Assembly: GCF_008710275.1 (NCBI RefSeq)
Contig: NZ_VYQE01000001.1
Coordinates: 620,001 to 684,000, forward strand
DNA from: Histidinibacterium aquaticum
Lineage (GTDB): Bacteria; Pseudomonadota; Alphaproteobacteria; Rhodobacterales; Rhodobacteraceae
Direction: 5' to 3'
Length of the DNA stretch: 64,000 nt
Every line of letters begins with the position of its first letter. The stretch's first letter is position 1. Shown here piece after piece: positions 1 to 7,837 of this stretch. Both the position numbers and the translations under genes were made by a program. The notes below the pieces were generated by a model. It searched no databases. It saw nothing but the letters and a program-made list of their open reading frames with translations, and was not told where the DNA came from.

Positions 1-177
1 GGTGTGGATCGCGCCGCGCAGGCGCACGCCGAAGCGCACGGTATAGGTCGCGTTGCAGACGCGGACCTTCTCTTCCATCCCCGGGGAGAGGTCCATGAGC
101 GAGACCGCGCGGTTGAACATGATATCGACGCTCTCGCGAAAGGTCGGTTCTCCGGCGGGGCGATGGGGTTGGGACAT
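1..177 (-). CDS. Glu/Leu/Phe/Val dehydrogenase, N-terminal part (cut by window edge)
   Basis: Only the first 59 residues lie in the window. They contain FRESVDIMFNRAV and VRFGVRLRGAIHT, which I recognise as the start of the Glu/Leu/Phe/Val dehydrogenase family, enzymes that reversibly deaminate an amino acid to its 2-oxoacid with NAD(P). Proteobacterial members starting this way are usually annotated as glutamate dehydrogenase, but the substrate pocket lies outside the window. The ATG at 177 follows a clear AGGAG. The gene is divergent from the pilus genes that begin at 498, so both may share control sequences in the 320-base gap. Confidence 0.8.
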   Translation of the reverse strand, partial: MSQPHRPAGEPTFRESVDIMFNRAVSLMDLSPGMEEKVRVCNATYTVRFGVRLRGAIHT

Positions 178-351
178 CGGGCTCTTCTCCTCTTTGCGTC
201 TGGCCGCACCCTAGACCCGATTCGTGAGGAAAGTGCACATATTCCGGGCGGCGCGGCATGGTCCGCCCGGCCGGCTGGGCGATGTTTCCCCTACGTCGAC
301 ACTGGGCCCCACATGCGCCCTTCGCGGCCCGGACGGGCGTCCGCGGGAAAC

Positions 352-397
352 AATGTGGCGCATTTCTGTCTAAACTGCGCCCTCAATGTGCCGCATT
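352..397. promoter_or_regulatory. Two near-identical 13-bp dyads, candidate operator pair
   Basis: AATGTGGCGCATT at 352-364 and AATGTGCCGCATT at 385-397 differ at one base. Both have the dyad form AATG-N5-CATT, and their centres lie 33 bp apart, about three helical turns. They sit in the 178-497 gap between the divergent dehydrogenase and tadG-like genes. The arrangement suggests cooperative binding of a dimeric regulator. I do not recognise the motif. The rest of the gap shows no gene that I can support. Confidence 0.4.
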
Positions 398-497
398 CCC
401 GTGACCTAATCATGGCACGGATACCGCGCCTCCACCGGGGGCACCGCGCCCCCGGCGCGGCGGGCAGGGTGTGGATCCACGAGAGTAAAGGTGCCCG

Positions 498-2201
498 ATG
501 CCGCCGCTGCCAGCCTCCCGACCCCGTCTCCGGGGCCCTGTCGCCGATGCCGTCCGCCGCCTGCGCCAGATGCGCCGCGACGAGCACGGGGGCATGATCA
601 TCTTCTCGCTCTTCATCTTCGTCGTGATGCTGCTCATCGCGGGCCTCGCGGTGGATTTGCTGCGCACCGAGACGACGCGCACCCGGCTGCAGGGCACGCT
701 GGACCGCGCCGTCCTCGCCGCCGCCGACCTCGACCAGGAGCTCGACCCCGAGGCGGTCGTGCGCGACTACGTGGCCAAGGCCGGGCTTTCGGATCACCTC
801 GTCGAGGTCACCGTCTCCAACGACAGCGGCAGCCGCGTGGTGGGCGCCCGGGCCCGCGCCGATGTCCTGCCGTTCTTCTCGCACATGGTCGGGCTGGAGT
901 CCTTTCCCGCCCCCGCCGCGAGCATGGCCGGCGAGACCGTCAACAAGATCGAGGTCTCGCTCGTGCTCGACATCTCAGCCTCGATGCAGGGGACCAAGAT
1001 CGCCGAGCTTCGGGACGCGGCCAAGCAGTTCGCCGGGACGCTGATCGGCGCGATGGGCGAGGAGCGGATCTCGGTCAACCTCGTCCCCTACTCCACCCAG
1101 GTCGCCGCGCCGACGACGCTCTTCGACCTCTTCGGCAACATCGCCCGCCAGCACGGCTATTCGAGCTGCGCCACGATGGCCGGGGCGGACTACGGCTTCA
1201 CCTCGCTGCTGGGCATCGAGAGCATGACCCAGACCCAGCATTTCGACCCCTGGACGATGTACGGGCCGCTCTACGGCACCGATTCCTCGGACGGCACGCT
1301 GGTCTGCAATCCGCACGACTGGGCTCGGGCGGCACCGGGCCTGACCGGACTGGAGACGATCCAGGACCGGATCGACGCGCTGCAGGCGGACGGGAACACC
1401 TCCATCGACATCGGCATGAAGTGGGGCGCCTCGCTTCTGGACCCGGCCATGAACGCGGTGCTCGCGGCCTTCCAGGGCGACATCGGCGGGGTTGTCCAGG
1501 CGCTCGCCTCCTTCGACGACACCCAGGTCGACAAGATCATCGTGCTGATGACCGACGGCGTGAATACCGACGAGTACCGGCTCGAGGGAATCGACATGAC
1601 TGCGCTCTCGGACATCTGGTTCGACGAGCTGCGCAACGAGATGTGGGTCCGCGCGGAGGGGCGCTGGTTCAACCCGCGCCGCAAGGCCTACGGCTGGAGC
1701 AACACCTGGTTCGACGACGACGAGTGGCCCTGGGGCACGCCGGCCGACGACAACGGCAACGGCTACGACGATGACGGCGAAGGCTGCGGATGGCTCCGGC
1801 CGGACGACGAGTGGATCAACGTCGACTGCGAGATCCGGAACCACCTGCGGCAGCTGACCTACGGCGAGCTCTTCGACCGCGTCTCGGTCCGCTACAACGC
1901 CTACTTTCACCACCGGGCGCAGCACGGCCGCCAGAGCGACTACAACGCCTGGTACGGCGACCTGCTCCGCGCCCCCGCCCGTTCGGCCAAGGACGACCGG
2001 CTCCGGGCCGTCTGCCAGGCCGCGAAGGACGAGGGGATCACGGTCTTCACCGTGGGCTTCGACCTGAACGACGACCAGGTCGACCTGATGCAGGAGTGCG
2101 CCTCGACCGACTCGCACTACTACCGCTCCGCGAACAACGAGCTGGTCGAGACCTTCGAGGAGATCGCCCGCCACCTGACACAGCTGAGACTGCTGCAATG
2201 A
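498..2201 (+). CDS. TadG-like pilus assembly protein with von Willebrand A domain
   Basis: This 567-aa protein has a short basic N-terminus, a transmembrane segment at about residues 32-54, and a Tad-type N-terminal segment, followed by a VWA domain opening with VLDISASM (MIDAS residues D158, S160, S162). TDGVN follows further on. TadG-type proteins are anchored in the inner membrane and reach into the periplasm to help assemble or anchor the Flp pilus. An unusual Asp/Trp/Gly-rich insertion lies around residues 400-440 (WFDDDEWPWG, DDNGNGYDDDGEG). The ATG at 498 is preceded by AAAGG. The stop overlaps the next start as ATGA, so translation is probably coupled to two TadE-like genes. Confidence 0.85.
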   Translation: MPPLPASRPRLRGPVADAVRRLRQMRRDEHGGMIIFSLFIFVVMLLIAGLAVDLLRTETTRTRLQGTLDRAVLAAADLDQELDPEAVVRDYVAKAGLSDHLVEVTVSNDSGSRVVGARARADVLPFFSHMVGLESFPAPAASMAGETVNKIEVSLVLDISASMQGTKIAELRDAAKQFAGTLIGAMGEERISVNLVPYSTQVAAPTTLFDLFGNIARQHGYSSCATMAGADYGFTSLLGIESMTQTQHFDPWTMYGPLYGTDSSDGTLVCNPHDWARAAPGLTGLETIQDRIDALQADGNTSIDIGMKWGASLLDPAMNAVLAAFQGDIGGVVQALASFDDTQVDKIIVLMTDGVNTDEYRLEGIDMTALSDIWFDELRNEMWVRAEGRWFNPRRKAYGWSNTWFDDDEWPWGTPADDNGNGYDDDGEGCGWLRPDDEWINVDCEIRNHLRQLTYGELFDRVSVRYNAYFHHRAQHGRQSDYNAWYGDLLRAPARSAKDDRLRAVCQAAKDEGITVFTVGFDLNDDQVDLMQECASTDSHYYRSANNELVETFEEIARHLTQLRLLQ

Positions 2202-2731
2202 TCCGGCGTCTCGGCAGGACATGGCGCCGGTTCCGCCGGCGCGAGGGCGGCAACGCGACGGTGGAATTCGTCATCGTCTTCCCGGCCTTCATGCTGCTCA
2301 TGGCCTCCGGCGCGGAATCGGGGCTGCTGCTGATCCGGCAGATGATGCTGGAGCGCGGACTCGACCTCTCGGTGCGCGCGGTCCGGCTCGGCGGCGCCGG
2401 CGGCTCGGTCGATGCCGACGAGCTGCGCGAAATGATCTGTGAGGGGGCGGCCATCATCCCGGACTGCATGAACCAGGTGAAGGTCGAGATGATCCGGATG
2501 AACCCCCAGGGCACCCTCGCCTCGCCGCAGGTGCCCGACTGCGTGGATCACGACGAGGAGGTCCAGGTGAGCCGCACCTACGACAGCGGCGCGGGACACG
2601 ACCTGATGTTCCTGCGGGCCTGCGCGCTCTTCGACCCGATCTTCCCCAACTTCGGCCTGGGCGTGAAGCTCGCGGACGAGCACCTCGACTACGCTCTGGT
2701 CTCGTCCTCGGTCTTCGTGATCGAGCCATGA
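2198..2731 (+). CDS. TadE-like pseudopilin, pilus assembly protein
   Basis: This is a 177-aa protein with a basic leader, then EGGNATVEFVIVFPAFMLL, which gives a prepilin-type cleavage site (G before N) with Glu at position +5 and a hydrophobic helix. That is the hallmark of TadE/TadF pseudopilins, minor components processed by the Tad prepilin peptidase. The ATG at 2198 overlaps the upstream stop, and its own stop overlaps the next start, so the three genes form one coupled operon. Most of the remaining protein is a periplasmic domain with several cysteines. A longer reading with an earlier start would run deep into the VWA gene and was not used. Confidence 0.85.
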   Translation: MIRRLGRTWRRFRRREGGNATVEFVIVFPAFMLLMASGAESGLLLIRQMMLERGLDLSVRAVRLGGAGGSVDADELREMICEGAAIIPDCMNQVKVEMIRMNPQGTLASPQVPDCVDHDEEVQVSRTYDSGAGHDLMFLRACALFDPIFPNFGLGVKLADEHLDYALVSSSVFVIEP

Positions 2732-3315
2732 GGGGGCCGCGGCATATCCTGCGGGCTCTGCGGCGCGACGAGCGCGGCAGCATCTCGGTGGAATCGGTGA
2801 TCGTCTTTCCGCTGCTGATCTGGGCCTATATCGCGACCTACGTCTATTTCGACGCCTTCCGCGTGGTCTCGCTCAACGACAAGTCGGCCTTTGCCATCGG
2901 CGACCTGCTGAGCCGGCAGACCTCGCTGGTGACCGGACCCTACCTCGACTCGATGCTGCGGGTGCACGAGCTGATGACGCAGGACCCGGAGGACGTCCGG
3001 CTGCGGCTTTCCTCGGTCCTCTGGGACGCGGACGCCGGGGCCTACGAGGTCGTCTGGTCGACCACGCGGGGCGGCGGGACGGCCTTGCAGGACGCCGATC
3101 TCGCCAGCGGCGGCGCGCTGGACGGACGGATGCCGATCATGAGCGACCGCGAACGGGTCATCGTGGTCGAGGCCTGGCGGCCCTTCACCCCGCCCTTCGA
3201 GGTGGGTCTGGACCCGATCGACTTCTACAGCTTCAACACGATCTCGCCCCGCTATGCCTCTCGGCTCTGCTACGACGTGCTGGGCACGGGCGATCTGAAC
3301 GACGCGGCCTGCTAG
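2728..3315 (+). CDS. TadE/TadF-like pseudopilin, second copy
   Basis: This 195-aa protein has a short basic leader, then ERGSISVESVIVFPLLIW, again a G/S prepilin-type junction with Glu at +5 and a single hydrophobic helix. The remainder is probably periplasmic. It is the third gene of the tadG-tadE-tadE set and starts with an ATGA overlap. Proteins of this type are minor pseudopilins needed for Flp pilus biogenesis. The main Tad locus lies more than 50 kb away in this window, so this is a detached part of the system or belongs to a second one. Its end overlaps by four bases the end of the convergent gene. Confidence 0.82.
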   Translation: MRGPRHILRALRRDERGSISVESVIVFPLLIWAYIATYVYFDAFRVVSLNDKSAFAIGDLLSRQTSLVTGPYLDSMLRVHELMTQDPEDVRLRLSSVLWDADAGAYEVVWSTTRGGGTALQDADLASGGALDGRMPIMSDRERVIVVEAWRPFTPPFEVGLDPIDFYSFNTISPRYASRLCYDVLGTGDLNDAAC

Positions 3316-3794
3316 CGGGGCCCGCGCTCGTCCAGCAGGAGCGCGAGCCGGTCTGCCAGGGCCCGCGCCTCCCCCGAGGAGACGAGCCCGCCGACGCCCA
3401 CGCGCCGCCCGACGCGCCACCAGAGCCCCGGCGTCCACGCGCGGCCGAGCGGCCGGTCCAGCACGACCGCGAAGCCGTTCGAGGGCTTGAAGGCGAAGAG
3501 GCCGCGGTCGACCGACCGGATCCTTTCCAGCGGCGCGACCTGCGCGCCCACACCGTCCGTCAGCCCCTCCCGCGTGAGGCGGACCTCCTGCGACCCTGTC
3601 CGCCGCACCCGCTCGCCCTGCACCAGCACCAGGAGCGCGATCGCGAGGATCGCCACCCGCGCGCCCGCGCCCAGCGCCGCGGTGAGGGCAAGCAGCACCA
3701 GCAACCCGCCCAGGCCGAAGAGCACGGCGAGCGCCAGCGCCCAGCGGCCGGGCGCGGGGCGGAGCGTCGCGAGGATCTCGTCGGGGGCATCCAT
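3312..3794 (-). CDS. Conserved membrane protein of unknown function, PH-like
   Basis: This 160-aa protein has two hydrophobic segments close together (about residues 17-36 and 44-60). They are followed by a soluble part with a pattern like bacterial PH or YdbT-type membrane-anchored domains: TREGLTDGVGAQVAPLERIR, a basic-aromatic stretch, then LDRPLGRAW. The fold assignment is an inference and the function is unknown. Single gene, convergent with the tadE-like gene, with a four-base overlap at the stops. Start ATG at 3794. Confidence 0.6.
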   Translation of the reverse strand: MDAPDEILATLRPAPGRWALALAVLFGLGGLLVLLALTAALGAGARVAILAIALLVLVQGERVRRTGSQEVRLTREGLTDGVGAQVAPLERIRSVDRGLFAFKPSNGFAVVLDRPLGRAWTPGLWWRVGRRVGVGGLVSSGEARALADRLALLLDERGPR

Positions 3795-3941
3795 GGACCG
3801 CCTCCTAGCGGGGCGCGGCGCCGGGGACCAGCCGTTCCCGAAAAGAGCGGCCTGACGGCCGCGCCGGGTCAGCCCGGCGACCGCCTCCGGCGGCCCCCGG
3901 GCGGGGTCGGGGCTCTGCCCCGTCCGCGGCGGGGCCGCGGA

Positions 3942-3970
3942 CTCCCCGGGATATTTCTCCCCAGAAGAGG
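3942..3970. repeat. Dispersed intergenic repeat, copy 1 (GGGATATTT type)
   Basis: The core CTCCCCGGGATATTTCTCCC continues into CAGAAGAGG. The same core occurs in inverse orientation at 7207-7237 and in diverged form at 42841-42872 and 15656-15692. GC-rich hairpin-forming sequence precedes it (3895-3941). I associate repeats of this kind with gene ends in Rhodobacteraceae genomes. No gene can be supported between 3795 and 4015. Confidence 0.6.
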
Positions 3971-4015
3971 GAGAGGCGCTTTCCGCCGGGGGGCGGGCGG
4001 GATAGCCTGCGGGTC

Positions 4016-4375
4016 ATGCTCCGGTCCCTATGCCTCGTCGCTCTGCTCGCGGGTTGCGCCCCGCCGCCCCTGGAGGGCCGGCTGACCGCGGCCGACCGCG
4101 CCGCGCCCTATCCCGACCTCGTCCCCCTGGGCCCGATCCTCGCCGCCGCGCCGGAGGGGGGCGACCCGGAGGGAGAGGCGGCCGCGCTGGAGGCCCGGGC
4201 AGCGGGCCTGCGGAGCCGGGCGGCGCAGGTGGGCGCGCCCCTCGGTCCGGACCCGGCGCTGGAGGCGCGCGCGGGGGCGCTGCGCGACCGGGCGGCGCGG
4301 ATCCGGGGCGAGGTGGTGCCCGAGCCCGTGCAGGAGCGCATGGACGAAGGCGTCGACTCCGCGCCGTTGCCCTGA
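4016..4375 (+). CDS. Small predicted lipoprotein, unknown function
   Basis: This 119-aa protein has a signal sequence ending in a lipobox, LLAGC (Cys at about residue 14). A mature part rich in Ala, Arg and Glu follows and is probably helical, with a repeated pattern (LEARAAGLRSRA, LEARAGALRDRA) that suggests a short coiled coil. Such small lipoproteins just upstream of homoserine dehydrogenase occur in related genomes, but no function is known to me. The start ATG at 4016 has no strong ribosome binding site. It lies 73 bases upstream of hom on the same strand and may be cotranscribed. Confidence 0.6.
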   Translation: MLRSLCLVALLAGCAPPPLEGRLTAADRAAPYPDLVPLGPILAAAPEGGDPEGEAAALEARAAGLRSRAAQVGAPLGPDPALEARAGALRDRAARIRGEVVPEPVQERMDEGVDSAPLP

Positions 4376-4448
4376 GCGCCGAGACCGGCTAAGGGCCGGG
4401 CGGCCCCCGGGCCCCCGATTTTCGCCACCAAGAACAGGAGTGTCACCC

Positions 4449-5735
4449 ATGTCCGATCCGCTGCGTCTCGGTATCGCCGGTCTCGGGACCGTGGGCGTGG
4501 GCGTGCTCAAGATCCTGCGCGACCAGGCCGAGCTGATCGAGGCGCGCGCCGGACGCCCGCTGGTGGCCACCGCGGTCTGCGCCCGCTCGCGCGACAAGGA
4601 CCGCGGCGTCGACATCTCCGACCTCGCCTGGGAGGACGATCCGGTCGCCCTGGCGCAGCGCGAGGACGTGGACGTCTTCGTCGAGCTCATGGGCGGCTCG
4701 GACGGTCCCGCCAAGGCCGCGACCGAGGCCGCCATCGCCGCCGGAAAGGACGTGGTGACCGCCAACAAGGCGATGCTCGCCGTCAACGGCCAGGCCCTCG
4801 CCGAGGCCGCCGAGACGGCCGGCCACGTCATCCGCTTCGAGGCCGCGGTCGCAGGCGGCATCCCCGTCGTGAAGGCCCTGACGGAGGGTCTCTCGGCCAA
4901 CCGGATGGAGCGCGTGATGGGCGTGATGAACGGCACCTGCAACTACATCCTCACCCGGATGCAGTCGGCGGGCCTGCCCTACGAGGCGGTCTTCGAGGAG
5001 GCCGACCGGCTGGGCTACCTGGAGGCCGACCCCGAGCTCGACGTCGGCGGGATCGACGCGGGACACAAGCTGTCGCTGCTCTCCTCCATCGCCTTCGGGA
5101 CCAAGGTCGACTTCGAGGCGGTGGAGCTCGAGGGGATCGGCGAGGTCACCATCGAGGACATCCAGCAGGCCGCCGACATGGGCTACCGGATCAAGCTTCT
5201 GGGCGTGGCGCAGATGACCGGCCGGGGGCTGGAGCAGCGCATGCAGCCCTGCCTGGTGCCCGCCACCTCACCGCTCGGCCAGCTCGAGGGCGGAATGAAC
5301 ATGGTGGTGCTCGAGGGCGACGCGGTGGGTCAGATCGTGATGCGCGGCGCCGGTGCGGGCGAGGGCCCGACGGCCAGCGCCGTGATGGCCGACGTGATCG
5401 ACATCGCGCGCGGCATCCGGGTCTCGACCTTCGGCCAGCCGGCCGCGGGCCTGCGCGCGGCGCGTCCCGCCAGTTCGGCGGTGCCCGCGCCCTACTACCT
5501 GCGCATGGCGCTGCTCGACCGGCCGGGGGCGCTCGCCAAGGTCGCGCAGGCGCTGGGGGACAACGGGATCTCCATCGACCGGATGCGGCAGTACGGCCAC
5601 ACCGACGAAACCGCCCCGGTGCTGATCGTCACCCACCGGACCATGCGTTCGGCCCTCGAGAGCGCGCTCTCCGACATGGCCGGGACGGGCGTCGTCTCGG
5701 GCAAGCCGGTGGTGCTGCGGATCGAGGAGGTCTGA
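4449..5735 (+). CDS. hom: Homoserine dehydrogenase
   Basis: This 428-aa enzyme reduces aspartate semialdehyde to homoserine with NAD(P)H, at the branch point to threonine and methionine. The N-terminal Rossmann motif is GIAGLGTVGVGV (about residues 8-19). VTANKAMLA and GVMNGTCNYIL are family signatures, and a C-terminal ACT domain begins near YYLRMALLDRPGALAKVAQA, which normally gives feedback control by threonine. Length is typical of the ACT-containing class. ATG at 4449 is chosen because AGGAG ends 8 bases upstream; the in-frame GTG at 4440 lies inside that ribosome binding site. Confidence 0.95.
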   Translation: MSDPLRLGIAGLGTVGVGVLKILRDQAELIEARAGRPLVATAVCARSRDKDRGVDISDLAWEDDPVALAQREDVDVFVELMGGSDGPAKAATEAAIAAGKDVVTANKAMLAVNGQALAEAAETAGHVIRFEAAVAGGIPVVKALTEGLSANRMERVMGVMNGTCNYILTRMQSAGLPYEAVFEEADRLGYLEADPELDVGGIDAGHKLSLLSSIAFGTKVDFEAVELEGIGEVTIEDIQQAADMGYRIKLLGVAQMTGRGLEQRMQPCLVPATSPLGQLEGGMNMVVLEGDAVGQIVMRGAGAGEGPTASAVMADVIDIARGIRVSTFGQPAAGLRAARPASSAVPAPYYLRMALLDRPGALAKVAQALGDNGISIDRMRQYGHTDETAPVLIVTHRTMRSALESALSDMAGTGVVSGKPVVLRIEEV

Positions 5736-5738
5736 GCC

Positions 5739-6191
5739 TCAACCCGGCCAGAGCCAGAGGGCCAGCGCGAGCGCGAGGGCCAACCACAGAGAGACGACGA
5801 TCACCGCCCCTGTCCGGCCTCCCCCGGCGGCGACCTCTCCCTCCGCGACCCGGCGACGGCTCTCGGCCATGACCCGCGCCGGCACCATGCGGCGCGCCAG
5901 CCAGAGCGCGGCGGGGACGATCAGCACATCGTCCAGCAGGCCGAGGACCGGGATCGCGTCGGGGATCAGGTCGATGGGCGAGAGCGCGTAGGCGACCGCA
6001 CCGACGATCAGCCATCGCGCCGCCCGCGGCGTGCGCGGATCCCGCGCCGCGAGGGAAAGGACCGCGATCTCCCGCCGCAGATCCTCGGCCCAGGTTTTCA
6101 GCCGGTCTTTCAGCTCGGTCCCCTTCCCCGGCGGCCCCGGCCCCGGGCCGTTAGCGCGCGCAGTCTTGTCCCTGTCGTCTTCGCCGGTCAC
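5739..6191 (-). CDS. YkvA/DUF1232 family membrane protein
   Basis: The core DUF1232 motif is obvious: ALSPIDLIPDAIPVLGLLDD (about residues 75-95), followed by a hydrophobic C-terminal helix. Members are small membrane proteins of unknown role. The start is uncertain. No ATG lies between the FBPase start and the conserved part, so I use GTG at 6191 (150 aa), while a non-canonical start near 6113 would fit a minimal family member better. The stop faces the stop of hom three bases away, and the start is divergent from glpX with fewer than 40 bases between them. Confidence 0.65.
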   Translation of the reverse strand: MTGEDDRDKTARANGPGPGPPGKGTELKDRLKTWAEDLRREIAVLSLAARDPRTPRAARWLIVGAVAYALSPIDLIPDAIPVLGLLDDVLIVPAALWLARRMVPARVMAESRRRVAEGEVAAGGGRTGAVIVVSLWLALALALALWLWPG

Positions 6192-6228
6192 AAGTCGGGA
6201 AACCGGAAAAGACCGAAGGATCCGCCAG

Positions 6229-7200
6229 ATGAGAACGCCGCCGCCCGAATTCCACGACCGAATGCTGTCCCTCGGGCTCGCCCGCGTCTCCGAAGCGGCG
6301 GCCATCGCCTGTGCCTACCTGATCGGGCGGGGCGACGAGAAGGCGGCCGACCAGGCGGCGGTCGATGCCATGCGCACCCAGCTCAACCACCTGGAGATCC
6401 GCGGCACCGTCGTCATCGGTGAGGGCGAGCGGGACGAGGCGCCGATGCTCTACATCGGCGAGGAGGTGGGCGCGGGCACGGGCCCCGAGGTCGACATCGC
6501 GCTCGACCCGCTGGAGGGCACGACGCTCACCGCCAAGGACATGCCGAACGCGCTGGCGGTCATCGCCATGGCGCCGCGCGGGACGCTGCTGCACGCGCCC
6601 GACGTCTACATGGACAAGCTCGCCATCGGTCCGGGCTTCAAGCCGGGCGTGGTGACCATGGCCATGTCCCCCGCCGAGCGGGTCTCTGCGCTGGCCGCCG
6701 CCAAGGGCTGCTCGGTCGCCGACATCACCGTGTGCGTGCTGGAGCGGCCGCGCCACGAGGAGATGATCGCCGAGATCCGCTCCACCGGCGCGGCGATCCG
6801 GCTGATCACCGACGGCGACGTGGCGGGCGTGATGCACTGCGCGGAGCCCTCGACGGGCATCGACATGTACATGGGCTCGGGCGGCGCGCCGGAGGGCGTG
6901 CTCGCGGCGGCGGCGCTGAAGTGCATGGGCGGGCAGATGTACGGCCGGCTCACCTTCCGCAACGACGACGAGCGGGCGCGGGCGAAGAAGGCCGGGATCA
7001 CCCATCTCGACCAGGTCTACACCCGCGACGACCTCGTGACCGGCGACGTGATCTTCGCCGCGACCGGCGTGACCGACGGATCGCTGGTGCCGGGCATCAA
7101 GCGCGAGCCGGGCTACGTCACCGCCGAGACGATCCTGATGCGTTCGAAGACCGGGTCGGTCCGCCGCATGATCTACCGCAACCCGGTTGAGTGGACCTGA
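6229..7200 (+). CDS. glpX: Class II fructose-1,6-bisphosphatase
   Basis: This 323-aa enzyme hydrolyses fructose-1,6-bisphosphate to fructose-6-phosphate in gluconeogenesis. The GlpX family is shown by GTVVIGEGERDEAPMLYIG, the metal-binding ALDPLEGTT, and GSGGAPEGVLAAAALKC near the C-terminus. It differs from class I FBPase. ATG at 6229 has GAAGGA 8 bases upstream. The longer upstream reading crosses the divergent DUF1232 gene and is not used. The combination with hom and an aldolase-like gene elsewhere fits growth on amino and organic acids. Downstream lies an inverted copy of the intergenic repeat, which probably ends transcription. Confidence 0.95.
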   Translation: MRTPPPEFHDRMLSLGLARVSEAAAIACAYLIGRGDEKAADQAAVDAMRTQLNHLEIRGTVVIGEGERDEAPMLYIGEEVGAGTGPEVDIALDPLEGTTLTAKDMPNALAVIAMAPRGTLLHAPDVYMDKLAIGPGFKPGVVTMAMSPAERVSALAAAKGCSVADITVCVLERPRHEEMIAEIRSTGAAIRLITDGDVAGVMHCAEPSTGIDMYMGSGGAPEGVLAAAALKCMGGQMYGRLTFRNDDERARAKKAGITHLDQVYTRDDLVTGDVIFAATGVTDGSLVPGIKREPGYVTAETILMRSKTGSVRRMIYRNPVEWT

Positions 7201-7206
7201 GCCCCT

Positions 7207-7258
7207 CCCCTCTTCTGGGCGGAAATATCCCGGGGAGCGCGAGGGGCTGGCCCCTCGC
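7207..7258. repeat. Dispersed intergenic repeat, copy 2, with adjacent hairpin
   Basis: The reverse complement of 7207-7237 reads CTCCCCGGGATATTTCCGCC then CAGAAGAGG, nearly identical to copy 1. Next to it lies a perfect 9-bp hairpin, GCGAGGGGC-TG-GCCCCTCGC, at 7239-7258. It sits between convergent glpX and tadA, so it may work as a bidirectional terminator. Confidence 0.6.
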
Positions 7259-7290
7259 TCCCGTCCGCGGCGCCGGGTGATCCCGACCGC

Positions 7291-7740
7291 TCAGCGGCGG
7301 CGGGCGAAGAAGTCCCTGAGCAACCCCGCACTCTCCCCGGCGGCCAGCCCATCGTAGACCTCGGGGACGTGGTGGCTCTGCGGGTGGGCGAAGACCCGGG
7401 GCCCCTGCGCCACGCCGCCGGACTTGGGATCGGCGGCGCCGTAGTAGAGCCGGCGGATCCGGGCGAAGCCGATGGCGGCGGCGCACATCGGGCAGGGCTC
7501 GAGCGTGACGTAGAGATCGTGGTCCGGCAGCCGGTCGGAGCCCGCGGCGGCGCAGGCGGCGCGCAGGGCGAGGATCTCGGCGTGCGCCGTCGGATCGGCC
7601 AGTTCCCGGGTGCGGTTGCCCGCCCGGGCCACGATGCGCCCCGCCCCGTCGGCCACGACCGCGCCCACGGGCACCTCGCCGCGATCGGCGGCGGCGCGGG
7701 CCTCCTCCAGGGCGGTCTGCATGTGGCTGCGGAAGGACAT
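7291..7740 (-). CDS. tadA: tRNA-specific adenosine deaminase
   Basis: This 149-aa member of the cytidine deaminase superfamily converts A34 to inosine in tRNA-Arg(ACG). The zinc and catalytic signature is complete: HAEILALR (His and proton-shuttle Glu) and PCPMC (two Cys). A C-terminal basic tail FFARRR is present. ATG at 7740 is preceded by AAGGAG. Longer readings extend into the divergent pseudouridine synthase promoter and are rejected. It is divergent from the pseudouridine synthase gene, with about 100 bases between, so two RNA-modifying enzymes share an intergenic region. This arrangement is common in related genomes. Confidence 0.93.
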   Translation of the reverse strand: MSFRSHMQTALEEARAAADRGEVPVGAVVADGAGRIVARAGNRTRELADPTAHAEILALRAACAAAGSDRLPDHDLYVTLEPCPMCAAAIGFARIRRLYYGAADPKSGGVAQGPRVFAHPQSHHVPEVYDGLAAGESAGLLRDFFARRR

Positions 7741-7837
7741 GCACTCTCCTTTGCAGGCGGCGCGCGGAGCGGCAACGGGTTTCGCGTCCGACGGAAGGAG
7801 ATTGCGCGACCCCGTCCTTCCGGCGTAGCAGCGGCGC

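Noticed and set aside
5739-6305. Long version (188 aa) of the DUF1232 protein
   Set aside because: Its N-terminal part is the antisense of the glpX start and ribosome binding site. The conserved domain begins much later.
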